Source: Nocardioides albertanoniae (GTDB lineage: Bacteria; Actinomycetota; Actinomycetes; Propionibacteriales; Nocardioidaceae). From it: 64,000 nt of DNA. The stretch is from NCBI RefSeq assembly GCF_006716315.1, contig NZ_VFOV01000001.1:540501-604500 (forward strand), in the 5' to 3' direction. Shown piece by piece: positions 51,051 to 58,404 of the stretch (position 1 is its first letter; every line of letters starts with the position of its first letter). The notes beneath the pieces were generated by a model. That model ran no database searches and was not told the origin of the DNA. It worked only from the letters and a program-made list of their open reading frames with translations. The position numbers and the translations under genes are program-made.

Positions 51051-51640
51051 TGTCCTTTCCGTACGCCACTCTGGTGCCGAGCCTTGATGGGCCGGTGCTT
51101 CAGGTGCTTGCGCGGTCAGGCAAACCGCTGAGTGGTCGCCAGATCCAACGCATCGCCGAACGGGGCAGCGTCCCCGGGGTCGCACGTGTCCTGGACCGTC
51201 TGGTCGACTCCGGACTGGTGGTTGCTGAGCGGACGGGCGCCGCGATCCTCTACAGCGTCAACCGGGACCACCTTGTGTGGCCGGCGGTGGACACGATCAT
51301 GTCGTTGCGGGAGGACCTGTTCGGCCGTATCGCCGCCACCGTCCGCGATTGGAGGCCGCTGCCGGCTAAGGCTGTCGTCTTCGGGTCCGCTGCGCGCGCT
51401 GACGGTGGGCCAGACTCCGACATCGACATCCTGCTCGTCCACGGAGACGACGAACCGTCGTCCTGGGCCGACGAGCAATATGCCCTCGGTCAGCAGATCG
51501 CTCGATGGACCGGAAACCATGCCCAGTTCGTGATCGTCGATGAGCGCAGGTGGCAGGACATGATTGCTGAGGGTGATCCGTTGGTTCGGTCTGTCGAGCG
51601 CGACGGCGTCGACCTTCTCGCGCTGGTGCCGTCGGCGTGA
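51044..51640 (+). CDS. Winged-helix plus nucleotidyltransferase (MNT) protein, probable antitoxin
   Basis: A 198-residue protein with an N-terminal winged helix (LDGPVLQVLARSGKPLSGRQIQRIAERGSVPGVARVLDRLVDSGLVVAER, residues 14-65). A minimal nucleotidyltransferase domain follows, with VVFGSAARADGGPDSDIDILLVHGDD near residues 111-136; the GS motif and two Asp of the metal site are intact. MNT partners of HEPN toxins can AMPylate or otherwise block the toxin. Here the HTH probably also represses the operon. The HEPN gene overlaps by 4 bp. Codon use is less GC-rich than that of the neighbours, pointing to acquisition. Confidence 0.82.
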   Translation: MDLSFPYATLVPSLDGPVLQVLARSGKPLSGRQIQRIAERGSVPGVARVLDRLVDSGLVVAERTGAAILYSVNRDHLVWPAVDTIMSLREDLFGRIAATVRDWRPLPAKAVVFGSAARADGGPDSDIDILLVHGDDEPSSWADEQYALGQQIARWTGNHAQFVIVDERRWQDMIAEGDPLVRSVERDGVDLLALVPSA

Positions 51641-52050
51641 GCAGGGCCAAGGGTCGACGAGAGCCTTTCAGCAAAGCGCAGGCAACCGCGCGACTGGGCT
51701 ATGCGCGCAAGTGCTACGAGCTCGGAGTTCTCGGAGGCGAAGAGCCTGAGGACGCGTACGCCGGAAAGGTTGCGGTCACTCTCTACGTGCTCGCTGGGAT
51801 CGCATCTGCCGACGCCATCTGCGCCGCGAGGGTGGGGGAGCGCTGGCGAGGCGAGGATCATCGCGGTGCGGTGACTCTGCTGGAAGAGGCCGTGCCGAAG
51901 GAACAGTTGGGCAAGCTGCTTGCTTCACTGCTCGACATCAAGGACAAGGCGCAGTACTCGCCGGCCCTGATCCGAAGCGCGGAGGAGACCCGCGCACGGC
52001 GAGTCAGCGAGCAGCTCATCGCGCACGCCGCGACCGCTCTTAGGGGCTAG
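51637..52050 (+). CDS. HEPN-domain protein, probable toxin partner
   Basis: A 137-residue helical protein (KAQATARLGYARKCYELGVLGG..., KVAVTLYVLAGIASADAICAARVGERWRGEDHRGAVTLLEEAVP, YSPALIRSAEETRARRVSEQLIAHAA). ERWRGEDH supplies an Arg-x5-His arrangement like the RX4-6H RNase motif of HEPN domains, in the helix where it is expected. GTG start overlaps the MNT stop (GTGA). As a pair with an MNT-HTH protein it fits a MNT-HEPN toxin-antitoxin or phage defence module. RNase activity is inferred from the family. Confidence 0.75.
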   Translation: MSRAKGRREPFSKAQATARLGYARKCYELGVLGGEEPEDAYAGKVAVTLYVLAGIASADAICAARVGERWRGEDHRGAVTLLEEAVPKEQLGKLLASLLDIKDKAQYSPALIRSAEETRARRVSEQLIAHAATALRG

Positions 52051-52103
52051 CTGCAGTCCATCAATACTGTCCCGATCGTGAACAGCGCTGCTGCCCGCTG
52101 ACG

Positions 52104-52961
52104 TCAGAGGTAGCGGCGGGCGACCGTGGCGGCCCGGCTGCCGTAGCCGCCGCCGAACATGGCGGCGTGGACGAGCAGCGGGAAGAGCTGGTGCAGACCG
52201 AGGCGGTCCTCCCAGCCTTCGGTGAGCGGGGTGAGGTCCTCGTAGGCGGCCATCATCCGCTCCAGGTGGGGGAGGCCGAAGAGGGCGAGCATGGCCAGGT
52301 CGACCTCGCGGTGCCCGGCGTACGCCGCGGGGTCGATGAGCCAGGCCTGGCTGTTCCGGTCCCAGAGCACGTTGCCGTTCCAGAGGTCTCCGTGGAGCAG
52401 GGCGGGCGGCTCCTCCGGGATCAGCGCCGGCAGCTTGCCGACGACCTGTTCGACGCTCGCGGCGCCCTCCTCGTCGATGGCGCCCCGGTCACGGGCGGCC
52501 CTGAGATAGGGGAGCAGGCGGCGTACGGCATAGAACTCGACCCACGTGTCGGCGGGCTTGTTGGGCATCGGCAGCCGGCCGATGAACCCGTCCTTCTCGG
52601 CGCCGAAGTCGGCGACCTGCGTGCGGTGGAGCCCGGCGAGCGCGCGGCCGAGGTCTTCGGCCGACTCGGCGTTGGGGCGGCCGGGCTCGATCCAGCGCAG
52701 GACCAGGCAGTCGGTCTCGGCGGCGAGCACCTCGGGCACGTTGACCGACCCCGACTCCTCGAGCCAGCGCAGCCCTCGGACCTCGGCGGCGACGAAGTCG
52801 TCACGCGCAGGCGAATGGGCTTTCATCAGGGCCAGCGAGCCGTCGCTGAGCCGGATCTTGGTGGCGGTCGCGATGTCTCCGCCGGCGACCGGGGACGTGC
52901 TGACCACCGCCGCGCCGAGCAGCTGCTCGGCGCGACGAGCCACCGCCCGTTGACGGGTCAC
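52104..52961 (-). CDS. Fructosamine kinase family protein
   Basis: A 285-residue APH/FN3K-fold kinase. It has GGDIATATKIRLSDGSLALMKAHS (glycine-rich loop and Lys), the catalytic LLHGDLWNGNVLWDR (Asp near residue 192) and the metal motif WLIDPAAYAGHREVDLAMLALFG. The family phosphorylates ketoamine adducts on proteins or free fructosamines so that they break down. It starts with GTG at 52961 and overlaps the upstream phosphatase gene by 4 bp. That two-gene unit is common in actinobacteria and suggests coupled repair of glycated products. Confidence 0.88.
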   Translation of the reverse strand: MTRQRAVARRAEQLLGAAVVSTSPVAGGDIATATKIRLSDGSLALMKAHSPARDDFVAAEVRGLRWLEESGSVNVPEVLAAETDCLVLRWIEPGRPNAESAEDLGRALAGLHRTQVADFGAEKDGFIGRLPMPNKPADTWVEFYAVRRLLPYLRAARDRGAIDEEGAASVEQVVGKLPALIPEEPPALLHGDLWNGNVLWDRNSQAWLIDPAAYAGHREVDLAMLALFGLPHLERMMAAYEDLTPLTEGWEDRLGLHQLFPLLVHAAMFGGGYGSRAATVARRYL

Positions 52962-53419
52962 GAACCAGGCCTCGAAGCGGCCACGGATGTGACGATCCCA
53001 TCGCTCGTACGCTCCACCATCGCCAGCACCTCCCTGAATCCCTCATCCCCACCGTAATAGGGATCGGGCACGTCACCGGGCCCTTCGGGATCGAAATCAC
53101 GGAACATCCGCAGGCGGCCCTCGGGCGCCAGGCCCGTCAGGTCGGCCAGGTTGTCGGCGTCCATGGCGAGCACGAGGTCGTACGTCGCGGGGTCGCCGAC
53201 CGGCCACTGCTTGGCTCGATGGTGGTCGGGGTCATAGCCCGCCTCGCGCAGTGTGGCGGCAGCCCGACGATCCATCGCGTCGCCGGCGTGCCAGCCACCC
53301 GTGCCGGCCGAGACCAGCTCGACGTCGTCGAGCCCGGAGCCGTCGAGACGGTCACGCAGCACGACCTCAGCCATGGGGGAACGACAGATGTTGCCCAGGC
53401 AGACGACGGCGATCTTCAT
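52958..53419 (-). CDS. Low-molecular-weight protein-tyrosine phosphatase
   Basis: A 153-residue LMW-PTP. The P-loop is VCLGNICRSPMAE (C-x5-R-S, residues 7-16), and the general-acid segment is DPEGPGDVPDPYYGGDEGF with Asp-Pro-Tyr. The spacing is standard. It removes phosphate from tyrosine; related proteins also act on fructosamine 6-phosphates, which fits its coupling with the kinase gene downstream. The ATG at 53419 has an AT-rich -10-like element about 8 nt upstream. Confidence 0.92.
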   Translation of the reverse strand: MKIAVVCLGNICRSPMAEVVLRDRLDGSGLDDVELVSAGTGGWHAGDAMDRRAAATLREAGYDPDHHRAKQWPVGDPATYDLVLAMDADNLADLTGLAPEGRLRMFRDFDPEGPGDVPDPYYGGDEGFREVLAMVERTSDGIVTSVAASRPGS

Positions 53420-53463
53420 GGCCCGAGTTTTACATTTTGGCCAAGAATGCGGAGCAGAACGTC

Positions 53464-53856
53464 TTACTCGTCGCCCTCGGGCCAGACGCGGTCGAGGCCC
53501 CAGCCGACGATCGAGATGATGATGCCGCCGAGCACCGCCGCCCAGAACCCGTCGACGTGGAAGCCCACCCCGGTCGGCCCGAGGATCCATGCGGTGAGGC
53601 CGAGCATGGCCGCGTTGATGACCAGCAGGAGCAGGCCCAGGGTGAGCACGATGAACGGGAACGCGAGGAACTTGAGGATCGGTTTCACGAACGCCGTCAC
53701 GATGCCGAGCACGAGGGCGACGATCAGCAGCGGGAGCAGCTTCTGCTTGACCTCGTCCATGCCGCTGGTCGGGCCGTCGAAGGAGATCCCGCCGACGAGC
53801 CAGGTCGCCACGGCGAGGGCGATGGCGTTGGTGATGAGCCACGTCACGATGCGCAT
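53464..53856 (-). CDS. Phage-holin-superfamily-IV-like membrane protein (DUF4-TM)
   Basis: A 130-residue protein with four hydrophobic helices: WLITNAIALAVATWLVGGISF, LLPLLIVALVLGIVTAFVKPILKFLAFPFIVLTLGLLLLVINAAMLGLTAWILG and WAAVLGGIIISIVGWGLDR. PILKFLAFPFIVLTLGLLLLVINAAML is the hallmark of the PF04020 family, called 4TM phage holin although most members are chromosomal housekeeping proteins of unknown role. It is not accompanied by any phage gene. It lies 44 bp upstream of the phosphatase gene, in the same direction. Confidence 0.85.
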   Translation of the reverse strand: MRIVTWLITNAIALAVATWLVGGISFDGPTSGMDEVKQKLLPLLIVALVLGIVTAFVKPILKFLAFPFIVLTLGLLLLVINAAMLGLTAWILGPTGVGFHVDGFWAAVLGGIIISIVGWGLDRVWPEGDE

Positions 53857-53935
53857 GCCGGCGAGTCTGGCAGGTGCGGCAACCTCGCGTAAGGGCCCGG
53901 GTGGAGGTGTGGCGGGGCTGTTACTCCTCGACCCG

Positions 53936-54607
53936 CTACTCCTCGAGCCGTAGCGCCTTGCAGATCGAGTGGGCGGCGTCGGAGAGGTGCTTCTCCAGGA
54001 ACCGCTCGGCATCGTGGATGCGGCCGGCGTCGAGGAGGCGTACGAGGGCGGCGTGGTCTTCGGCCTGGTCGTGCGCGTTGCGGCGGATGCGGTCGACCTG
54101 GGCGAGGGCGAGCTTGAGCTCGAGCACCAGCTGCTCCTGCATCGCGACCAGCCGCGGCGACCCGGTGAGGCCGACCAGCGAGAGGTGGAAGGCGAGGTGG
54201 CGCTCGTTGAGGTCGCGATAGGTGGCGTCCTCGGAGTGCACCGCCGAGATGTACGCCTCGAGCGAGTCGTGCACCGCCTGGCGGTCGTCGGGCGTGGCGC
54301 TCAGCCAGTTGCGTACGCCCGCGCCCTCGAGCACCCAGCGCGAGGCGCAGACGTCGCGCACCGAGTCGGCCTCGGTGGTGGCGACCGCGACCCCTTTGTT
54401 GGGGGTGCGGGTGGCGAGGCCTTCGGCGACGAGGATCGTCAGGGCCTCTCGTACGGTCGACCGGCCGACACCCAGTGACTCGGCGAGACCCTGCTCGCGC
54501 AGCGGCGTGGCCGACTCGAGCTCGCCTTCGAACACCGCCCGGCGGAGCTCGTCGGCGACGCGGTCGACCGTCGAGGCGGGCTCGTCGAGGGTGAGTGAGT
54601 CGAACAT
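53936..54607 (-). CDS. GntR-family (FadR subfamily) transcriptional regulator
   Basis: A 223-residue regulator with an N-terminal winged helix (TVDRVADELRRAVFEGELESATPLREQGLAESLGVGRSTVREALTILVAEGLATRTPNKGVAVA) and an FCD ligand domain (DVCASRWVLEGAGVRNW, HLAFHLSLVGLTGSPRLVAMQEQL, DHAALVRLLDAGRIHDAERFLEKHL with the metal-site Asp and His). GACAAT lies 7 nt before the ATG at 54607 on the minus strand, which favours this leaderless start over the ATG at 54616. It is divergent from the DDAH-like gene and probably binds ATTGTCTGACAAT at 54676. Confidence 0.9.
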   Translation of the reverse strand: MFDSLTLDEPASTVDRVADELRRAVFEGELESATPLREQGLAESLGVGRSTVREALTILVAEGLATRTPNKGVAVATTEADSVRDVCASRWVLEGAGVRNWLSATPDDRQAVHDSLEAYISAVHSEDATYRDLNERHLAFHLSLVGLTGSPRLVAMQEQLVLELKLALAQVDRIRRNAHDQAEDHAALVRLLDAGRIHDAERFLEKHLSDAAHSICKALRLEE

Positions 54608-54675
54608 GGACCCCATTGTCCTACCTGCGCTGCCTTCCGGTGATGACCGTTCGTGCACTAATCTATCGGTAGAGA

Positions 54676-54688
54676 ATTGTCTGACAAT
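54676..54688. promoter_or_regulatory. Perfect palindrome ATTGTCTGACAAT, candidate GntR operator
   Basis: A 6+1+6 bp palindrome in the 142-bp divergent region between the GntR gene (54607) and the DDAH-like gene (54750). Its TTGT-N-ACAA form matches FadR-subfamily GntR sites. Confidence 0.7.
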
Positions 54689-54716
54689 CAGTCAATCAGT
54701 CAATCAGGCAATCGGA
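54685..54716 (+). repeat. 8-bp tandem repeat CAATCAGT in the DDAH-like gene promoter
   Basis: Three near-perfect copies (54685, 54693, 54701) and a decayed fourth (54709) run on from the GntR-type palindrome towards the gene at 54750. They may be extra half-sites or a slippage-prone spacer. Confidence 0.7.
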
Positions 54717-54749
54717 CGTTCTGACGATCAGATCTGAGAGGGGTTTCGA

Positions 54750-55646
54750 GTGAGCACACTGAGCTGGGGCCGTCACTACCTGATGGCCGAGCCGACGCAC
54801 TACCGCATCGACTACGCCATCAACCCGTTCATGGACACCGCGATCCAGCCCGACCCGCTCCGCGCCCGCGCGCAGTGGGACACCCTCAGGGCGACCATCG
54901 AGGAGCTCGGCGGCCGTGTCGACGTCATCACGCCGCGCGAGGACAGCCCCGACATGGTCTACGCGATGAACCTCGGCTTCGCGGCCACGCTCCCCGACGG
55001 CGGGGACAGCCGCCGCCACGTGCTGCTCTCCCACATGCGCTTCCCCGAGCGCCGCAACGAGACCCTCTCCGCGGCCGAGTGGTTCGCCGGCAACGGGTGG
55101 GGGATGGCGTACGTCGGCAAGGACGGCATCGGTCCGACCTTCGAGGCGGGCGACGTCTTCCCGTTCGCAGGCCACCTGGTGGCCGGCACCGGCCCGCGCA
55201 CCGACGAGATGGCGCTCAAGACCCTGGCCGCCGAGATGGGTGTGCGCGTGCTGGGCGTGCGCACCACGCACGCGGCGATGTACCACCTCGACCTCGCGTT
55301 CTGCCCGCTCGACGACCGCCGCGCGATCATCTGCCCCGACGCGCTTGCCCCCGAGTCGGCGCAGGCCCTGCTCGACCTGATCCCGGAGCCCCTCGTCATC
55401 ACCGAGGACGAGGCGCTGACCACCTTCGCCGCCAACTCGATCGTCATCGGCCGCACCGTGGTGATGCCCTCCTGCCCCGACCGCGTCCGCGCGGTCCTCG
55501 AGGGCTGGGGCTTCACCATCCGGATCGTCGACATGAGCCAGCTCCACCTCGGCGGCGGGTCGGTCCGCTGCGTCACCAACCCCCTCGACATCGTGATCGG
55601 CCGGGACGTCCCTGTCGTTTACGGCGGCGAGGTCATCGCGACCTAG
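54750..55646 (+). CDS. Dimethylarginine dimethylaminohydrolase-like protein (DDAH)
   Basis: A 298-residue member of the amidinotransferase/arginine-deiminase superfamily. Catalytic residues are His179 in AAMYHLDLAF and Cys274 in LHLGGGSVRCVTNPLD; the N-terminal MAEPTHYRIDYAINPFMD and MVYAMNLGFAA are substrate-loop motifs. DDAH hydrolyses methylated arginine to citrulline and (di)methylamine; related proteins act on arginine or ornithine derivatives, so the exact substrate is open. The start is GTG at 54750 with GAGAGG about 9 bp upstream. It is controlled by the divergent GntR protein, by position. Confidence 0.83.
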   Translation: MSTLSWGRHYLMAEPTHYRIDYAINPFMDTAIQPDPLRARAQWDTLRATIEELGGRVDVITPREDSPDMVYAMNLGFAATLPDGGDSRRHVLLSHMRFPERRNETLSAAEWFAGNGWGMAYVGKDGIGPTFEAGDVFPFAGHLVAGTGPRTDEMALKTLAAEMGVRVLGVRTTHAAMYHLDLAFCPLDDRRAIICPDALAPESAQALLDLIPEPLVITEDEALTTFAANSIVIGRTVVMPSCPDRVRAVLEGWGFTIRIVDMSQLHLGGGSVRCVTNPLDIVIGRDVPVVYGGEVIAT

Positions 55647-55657
55647 AATCTCACGAT

Positions 55658-56734
55658 ATGAGCATCCCACAGCCCCGTCCCAGTGTCGCTGCCATGCCTG
55701 CGTACGTCGCGGGCAAGCCGCCGGCCGAGCGGCCGGGTCTGGTGACCTACAAGCTCTCCTCCAACGAGAACCCCTACCCGCCCCTCGACGGGGTCGTGGA
55801 GGTCGCGGCCGAGGCGGCGAGGCGGGTCAACCGCTACCCCGACGCCGGCAGCGCCGAGCTCTACGAGGCGCTCTCGGCGAGCTACCAGGTGCCGGTCGAG
55901 GAGGTCGCGCTGAGCACCGGCGCGGTGGCGCTGATCTTCCAGCTCGTCTCGGCCTACACCGGCCCTGACGACGAGGTCGTCTTCGCCTGGCGCAGCTTCG
56001 AGGCCTACCCGATCGCAGTCCTCGCCGCCGGCGCCACCGCGGTCAAGGTGCCCGTCACGGCCGACGGCCGCCACGACCTCGACGCGATGGCCGACGCCAT
56101 CACGGAGCGTACGAAGGTCGTCTTCGTCTGCACCCCCAACAACCCCACCGGCACCTCGGTCACCCAGACCGAGCTCGATGCCTTCCTCGCCAAGGTGCCC
56201 GAGCACGTGCTGGTCGTGGTCGACGAGGCCTACGCCGAGTTCGTCCGTATGGACGACGCGGTCGACGGCGTCGCCACCTACCGCGGCAGGAGCAACGTGG
56301 TCGTGCTGCGCACCTTCTCCAAGGCCTACGGGCTGGCCGGCTTCCGGGTCGGCTATGCCCTCGCGCCCGCGCCGATCGCCGCGACCCTGCGGGCGATGGC
56401 GCTGCCGTTCGGCGTCAACGTGGTCGCGCAGGCGGCCGGCGTCGCCTCGCTCGAGCGCCAGGCCGAGCTGCTGGCCCGGGTCGACGACCTCACCGTCGAG
56501 CGCGCCCGGGTCGTCGAGGGCGTACGCGCCGCCGGCTGGGACATCCCCGACGCCCAGGGCAACTTCGTGTGGTTCGCACTCGGCTCCGAGGACCGCTGCG
56601 CCGAGTTCGCTGCGGCTGCCGACGAGGCGGGCCTGATGGTGCGCCCCTACGCCCCCGAAGGCGTGCGCGTCTCGATCGGCGAGGTCGAGGCCAACACCCG
56701 GTTCATCGAACTCCTGGCCTCCCTCCCGCGCTGA
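55658..56734 (+). CDS. Histidinol-phosphate / aromatic aminotransferase (HisC family)
   Basis: A 358-residue fold-type I aminotransferase. It has YKLSSNENPYPP (residues 31-42), CTPNNPTGTSVT, VVVDEAYAEFV and the Schiff-base Lys in LRTFSKAYGLAGFRVGYA near residue 222. The C-terminal VRPYAPEGVRVSIGEVEAN carries the substrate Arg. In actinobacteria such stand-alone HisC paralogues usually act as phenylalanine/tyrosine aminotransferases (Pat). TAGAAT (55644-55649) overlaps the upstream stop codon and ends 8 nt before the ATG, giving a leaderless internal promoter. Confidence 0.88.
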   Translation: MSIPQPRPSVAAMPAYVAGKPPAERPGLVTYKLSSNENPYPPLDGVVEVAAEAARRVNRYPDAGSAELYEALSASYQVPVEEVALSTGAVALIFQLVSAYTGPDDEVVFAWRSFEAYPIAVLAAGATAVKVPVTADGRHDLDAMADAITERTKVVFVCTPNNPTGTSVTQTELDAFLAKVPEHVLVVVDEAYAEFVRMDDAVDGVATYRGRSNVVVLRTFSKAYGLAGFRVGYALAPAPIAATLRAMALPFGVNVVAQAAGVASLERQAELLARVDDLTVERARVVEGVRAAGWDIPDAQGNFVWFALGSEDRCAEFAAAADEAGLMVRPYAPEGVRVSIGEVEANTRFIELLASLPR

Positions 56735-56897
56735 CCTCGCCTCCCGCAACCGAGGATGGGTCATGCTGGTGTTGACCCGTTCTCGAGCGCGTGGGGTCGT
56801 GGCCCGCTATGTTTCCGGCTACCTCACCACCGCCTGACCTCGACGGTCTCGGGCGATGTGGCCCCCGACCCGCAGGAGTGAAAGTACGGTGTTGCTC

Positions 56898-57380
56898 GTG
56901 GACCAAGCGCCGCAGCGGGCGAGCATCGTCACCCGTGGCCGCCGCTGGCGACGCGGAGTTCGCATCTCCGGAGTGCTGGTGGTCGTCGCGGCCCTTGTGG
57001 TGCTCTCGCTCTGGCTGCTCGCGCGCAGCTCGACCCCTGCCGAGGTGACCCGCGAGTTCGTGGAGACCACGTCGACCTCGACCCTCTACGACCTCGCCTC
57101 CGACAAGGGCGACAAGCTCCTCGACGGCGGTGGTGCGAAGGCACTGATCGACGTCGCCCAGGGCAAGCGCACCTACACCGACCCCAACCCGCACGCGCTG
57201 ACCCGCACCATCGTCTACGGCGAGCCGGAGGTGGAGGGCGACGTCGCCCGGGTCGACGTCACGATCTCCTACGTCGCAGACGACGGCCCCGTGCCCGACG
57301 ACTCGATGATCGTCGTGCTCGCCCGTGACGACGACGGCTGGCGCGTCGAGGAGTGGGGCACGGCCGAACGCAGCCGATGA
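56898..57380 (+). CDS. Hypothetical membrane-anchored protein
   Basis: A 160-residue protein with one N-terminal transmembrane helix (ISGVLVVVAALVVLSLWLLA, about residues 22-41) and an extracytoplasmic domain of alpha/beta pattern (EVTREFVETTSTSTLYDLASDKGDKLLDGGG, VDVTISYVADDGPVPDDSMIVVLARDDDGWRVEEWG). It looks like a small SnoaL/NTF2-like secreted domain but I cannot assign a family. TACGGT (56885-56890) ends 7 nt before the GTG at 56898, so this leaderless start is preferred over GTG 56889. The next gene follows after 7 bp. Confidence 0.68.
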   Translation: MDQAPQRASIVTRGRRWRRGVRISGVLVVVAALVVLSLWLLARSSTPAEVTREFVETTSTSTLYDLASDKGDKLLDGGGAKALIDVAQGKRTYTDPNPHALTRTIVYGEPEVEGDVARVDVTISYVADDGPVPDDSMIVVLARDDDGWRVEEWGTAERSR

Positions 57381-57387
57381 TGGGGGC

Positions 57388-58395
57388 ATGAAAGCGTTCA
57401 CCTGCCAGAAGTGCGGCAACCGGCTCTACTTCGAGAATTCGGCGTGCGTCTCCTGCGGCACCCGGCTGGCCTACTCGCGCGAGGAGCGAGAGATCGTGCC
57501 GGTCTCACCCGAGGGCAGCTACGTCGGCAGCGACGGCTCCGTCCGGTGGGTCTGCACCAACACCCTGGTCACCGGGTGCAACTGGCTGGCACGCCGTGAG
57601 GGAGGGGTGTGCTTCGCCTGCGAGCTGACCGGGGCCCACCCCGACGACACCGCCCCGGCCTCCGTACGTCAGCAGTATTCCTATGCCGAGCAGGCGAAAC
57701 GTCACCTGCTGGTGGAGCTCGACGCGCTCGGGCTGGTGGTGCGTACGAAGCGGGAGGATCCTGCCGAGGGCCTGATCTTCGACCTGTTGGCCAGCGACGG
57801 GATCGCGACCACCCCCGACGTGGTCATCGGCCATAACCGTGGGGTGATCACCATCGACCTCGCCGAGTCGGACGACGCCTACCGTGAGCACGTCCGGGCG
57901 ACGCTCGCCGAGCCGTATCGCACCATGCTGGGCCACTTCCGCCACGAGGTCGGCCACTACTTCGAGTGGCAGCTCGTGCGGGGGAGCGAGGTGATGGAGC
58001 GGTGCACCGAGGTCTTCGGCGACGAGTCGGTCCCCTACGAGCAGGCACTCAAGCGTCACTACTCCGAGGGTCCGCCGAAGGGCTGGGAGCACCACTACAT
58101 CTCGACGTACGCCACGATGCACCCGTTCGAGGACTTCGCCGAGACCTGGGCCCACTTCCTGCACATCCACGACACCCTCGGCTCCGCCGCCTCGCACGGG
58201 CTCGCCGCTCCGGTGCCGACCGACAAGGCCTTCAGCGAGGTCGTCACCGACGTCTGGGTGCCGCTCTCGGCCGCGCTCAACGTCATCAACCGGTCGATGG
58301 GCCATGACGACCTCTACCCGTTCGTCATCCCGCCCGCCGTGCTGGACAAGCTCGACTTCGTCGCCTCCTTGGTTCAGGATTCAACGACACCGTAG
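57388..58395 (+). CDS. Putative zinc-binding metallopeptidase (zincin)
   Basis: A 335-residue protein. It begins with two zinc ribbons (CQKCGNRLYFENSACVSCG at residues 6-24; CTNTLVTGCNWLARREGGVCFAC near residues 56-78) and has a zincin active site GHFRHEVGHYFEWQLV near residues 189-204. A third ligand is likely in EDFAETWAHFLHIHDTLG. The family (DUF2248-like) is widespread but its substrate is unknown. It is cytoplasmic by sequence. Start ATG 57388 has a G-rich stretch upstream. Confidence 0.85.
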   Translation: MKAFTCQKCGNRLYFENSACVSCGTRLAYSREEREIVPVSPEGSYVGSDGSVRWVCTNTLVTGCNWLARREGGVCFACELTGAHPDDTAPASVRQQYSYAEQAKRHLLVELDALGLVVRTKREDPAEGLIFDLLASDGIATTPDVVIGHNRGVITIDLAESDDAYREHVRATLAEPYRTMLGHFRHEVGHYFEWQLVRGSEVMERCTEVFGDESVPYEQALKRHYSEGPPKGWEHHYISTYATMHPFEDFAETWAHFLHIHDTLGSAASHGLAAPVPTDKAFSEVVTDVWVPLSAALNVINRSMGHDDLYPFVIPPAVLDKLDFVASLVQDSTTP

Positions 58396-58404
58396 GCTGA
58401 TCTC

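Noticed and set aside
50844..52050. Integrative element inserted at tRNA-Ser
   Set aside because: The tRNA is intact and followed by its own terminator; I see no integrase and no repeated 3' tRNA segment marking a second attachment site within the window.
53464..53856. Prophage remnant suggested by the holin-like membrane protein
   Set aside because: The PF04020-type 4TM protein is a common chromosomal protein; no integrase, capsid, terminase or lysin gene occurs around it.
54750..55646. Arginine deiminase assignment for the DDAH-like gene
   Set aside because: The protein is about 300 residues without the helical insert of arginine deiminases (about 400 residues); the His and Cys spacing fits DDAH-type enzymes better.
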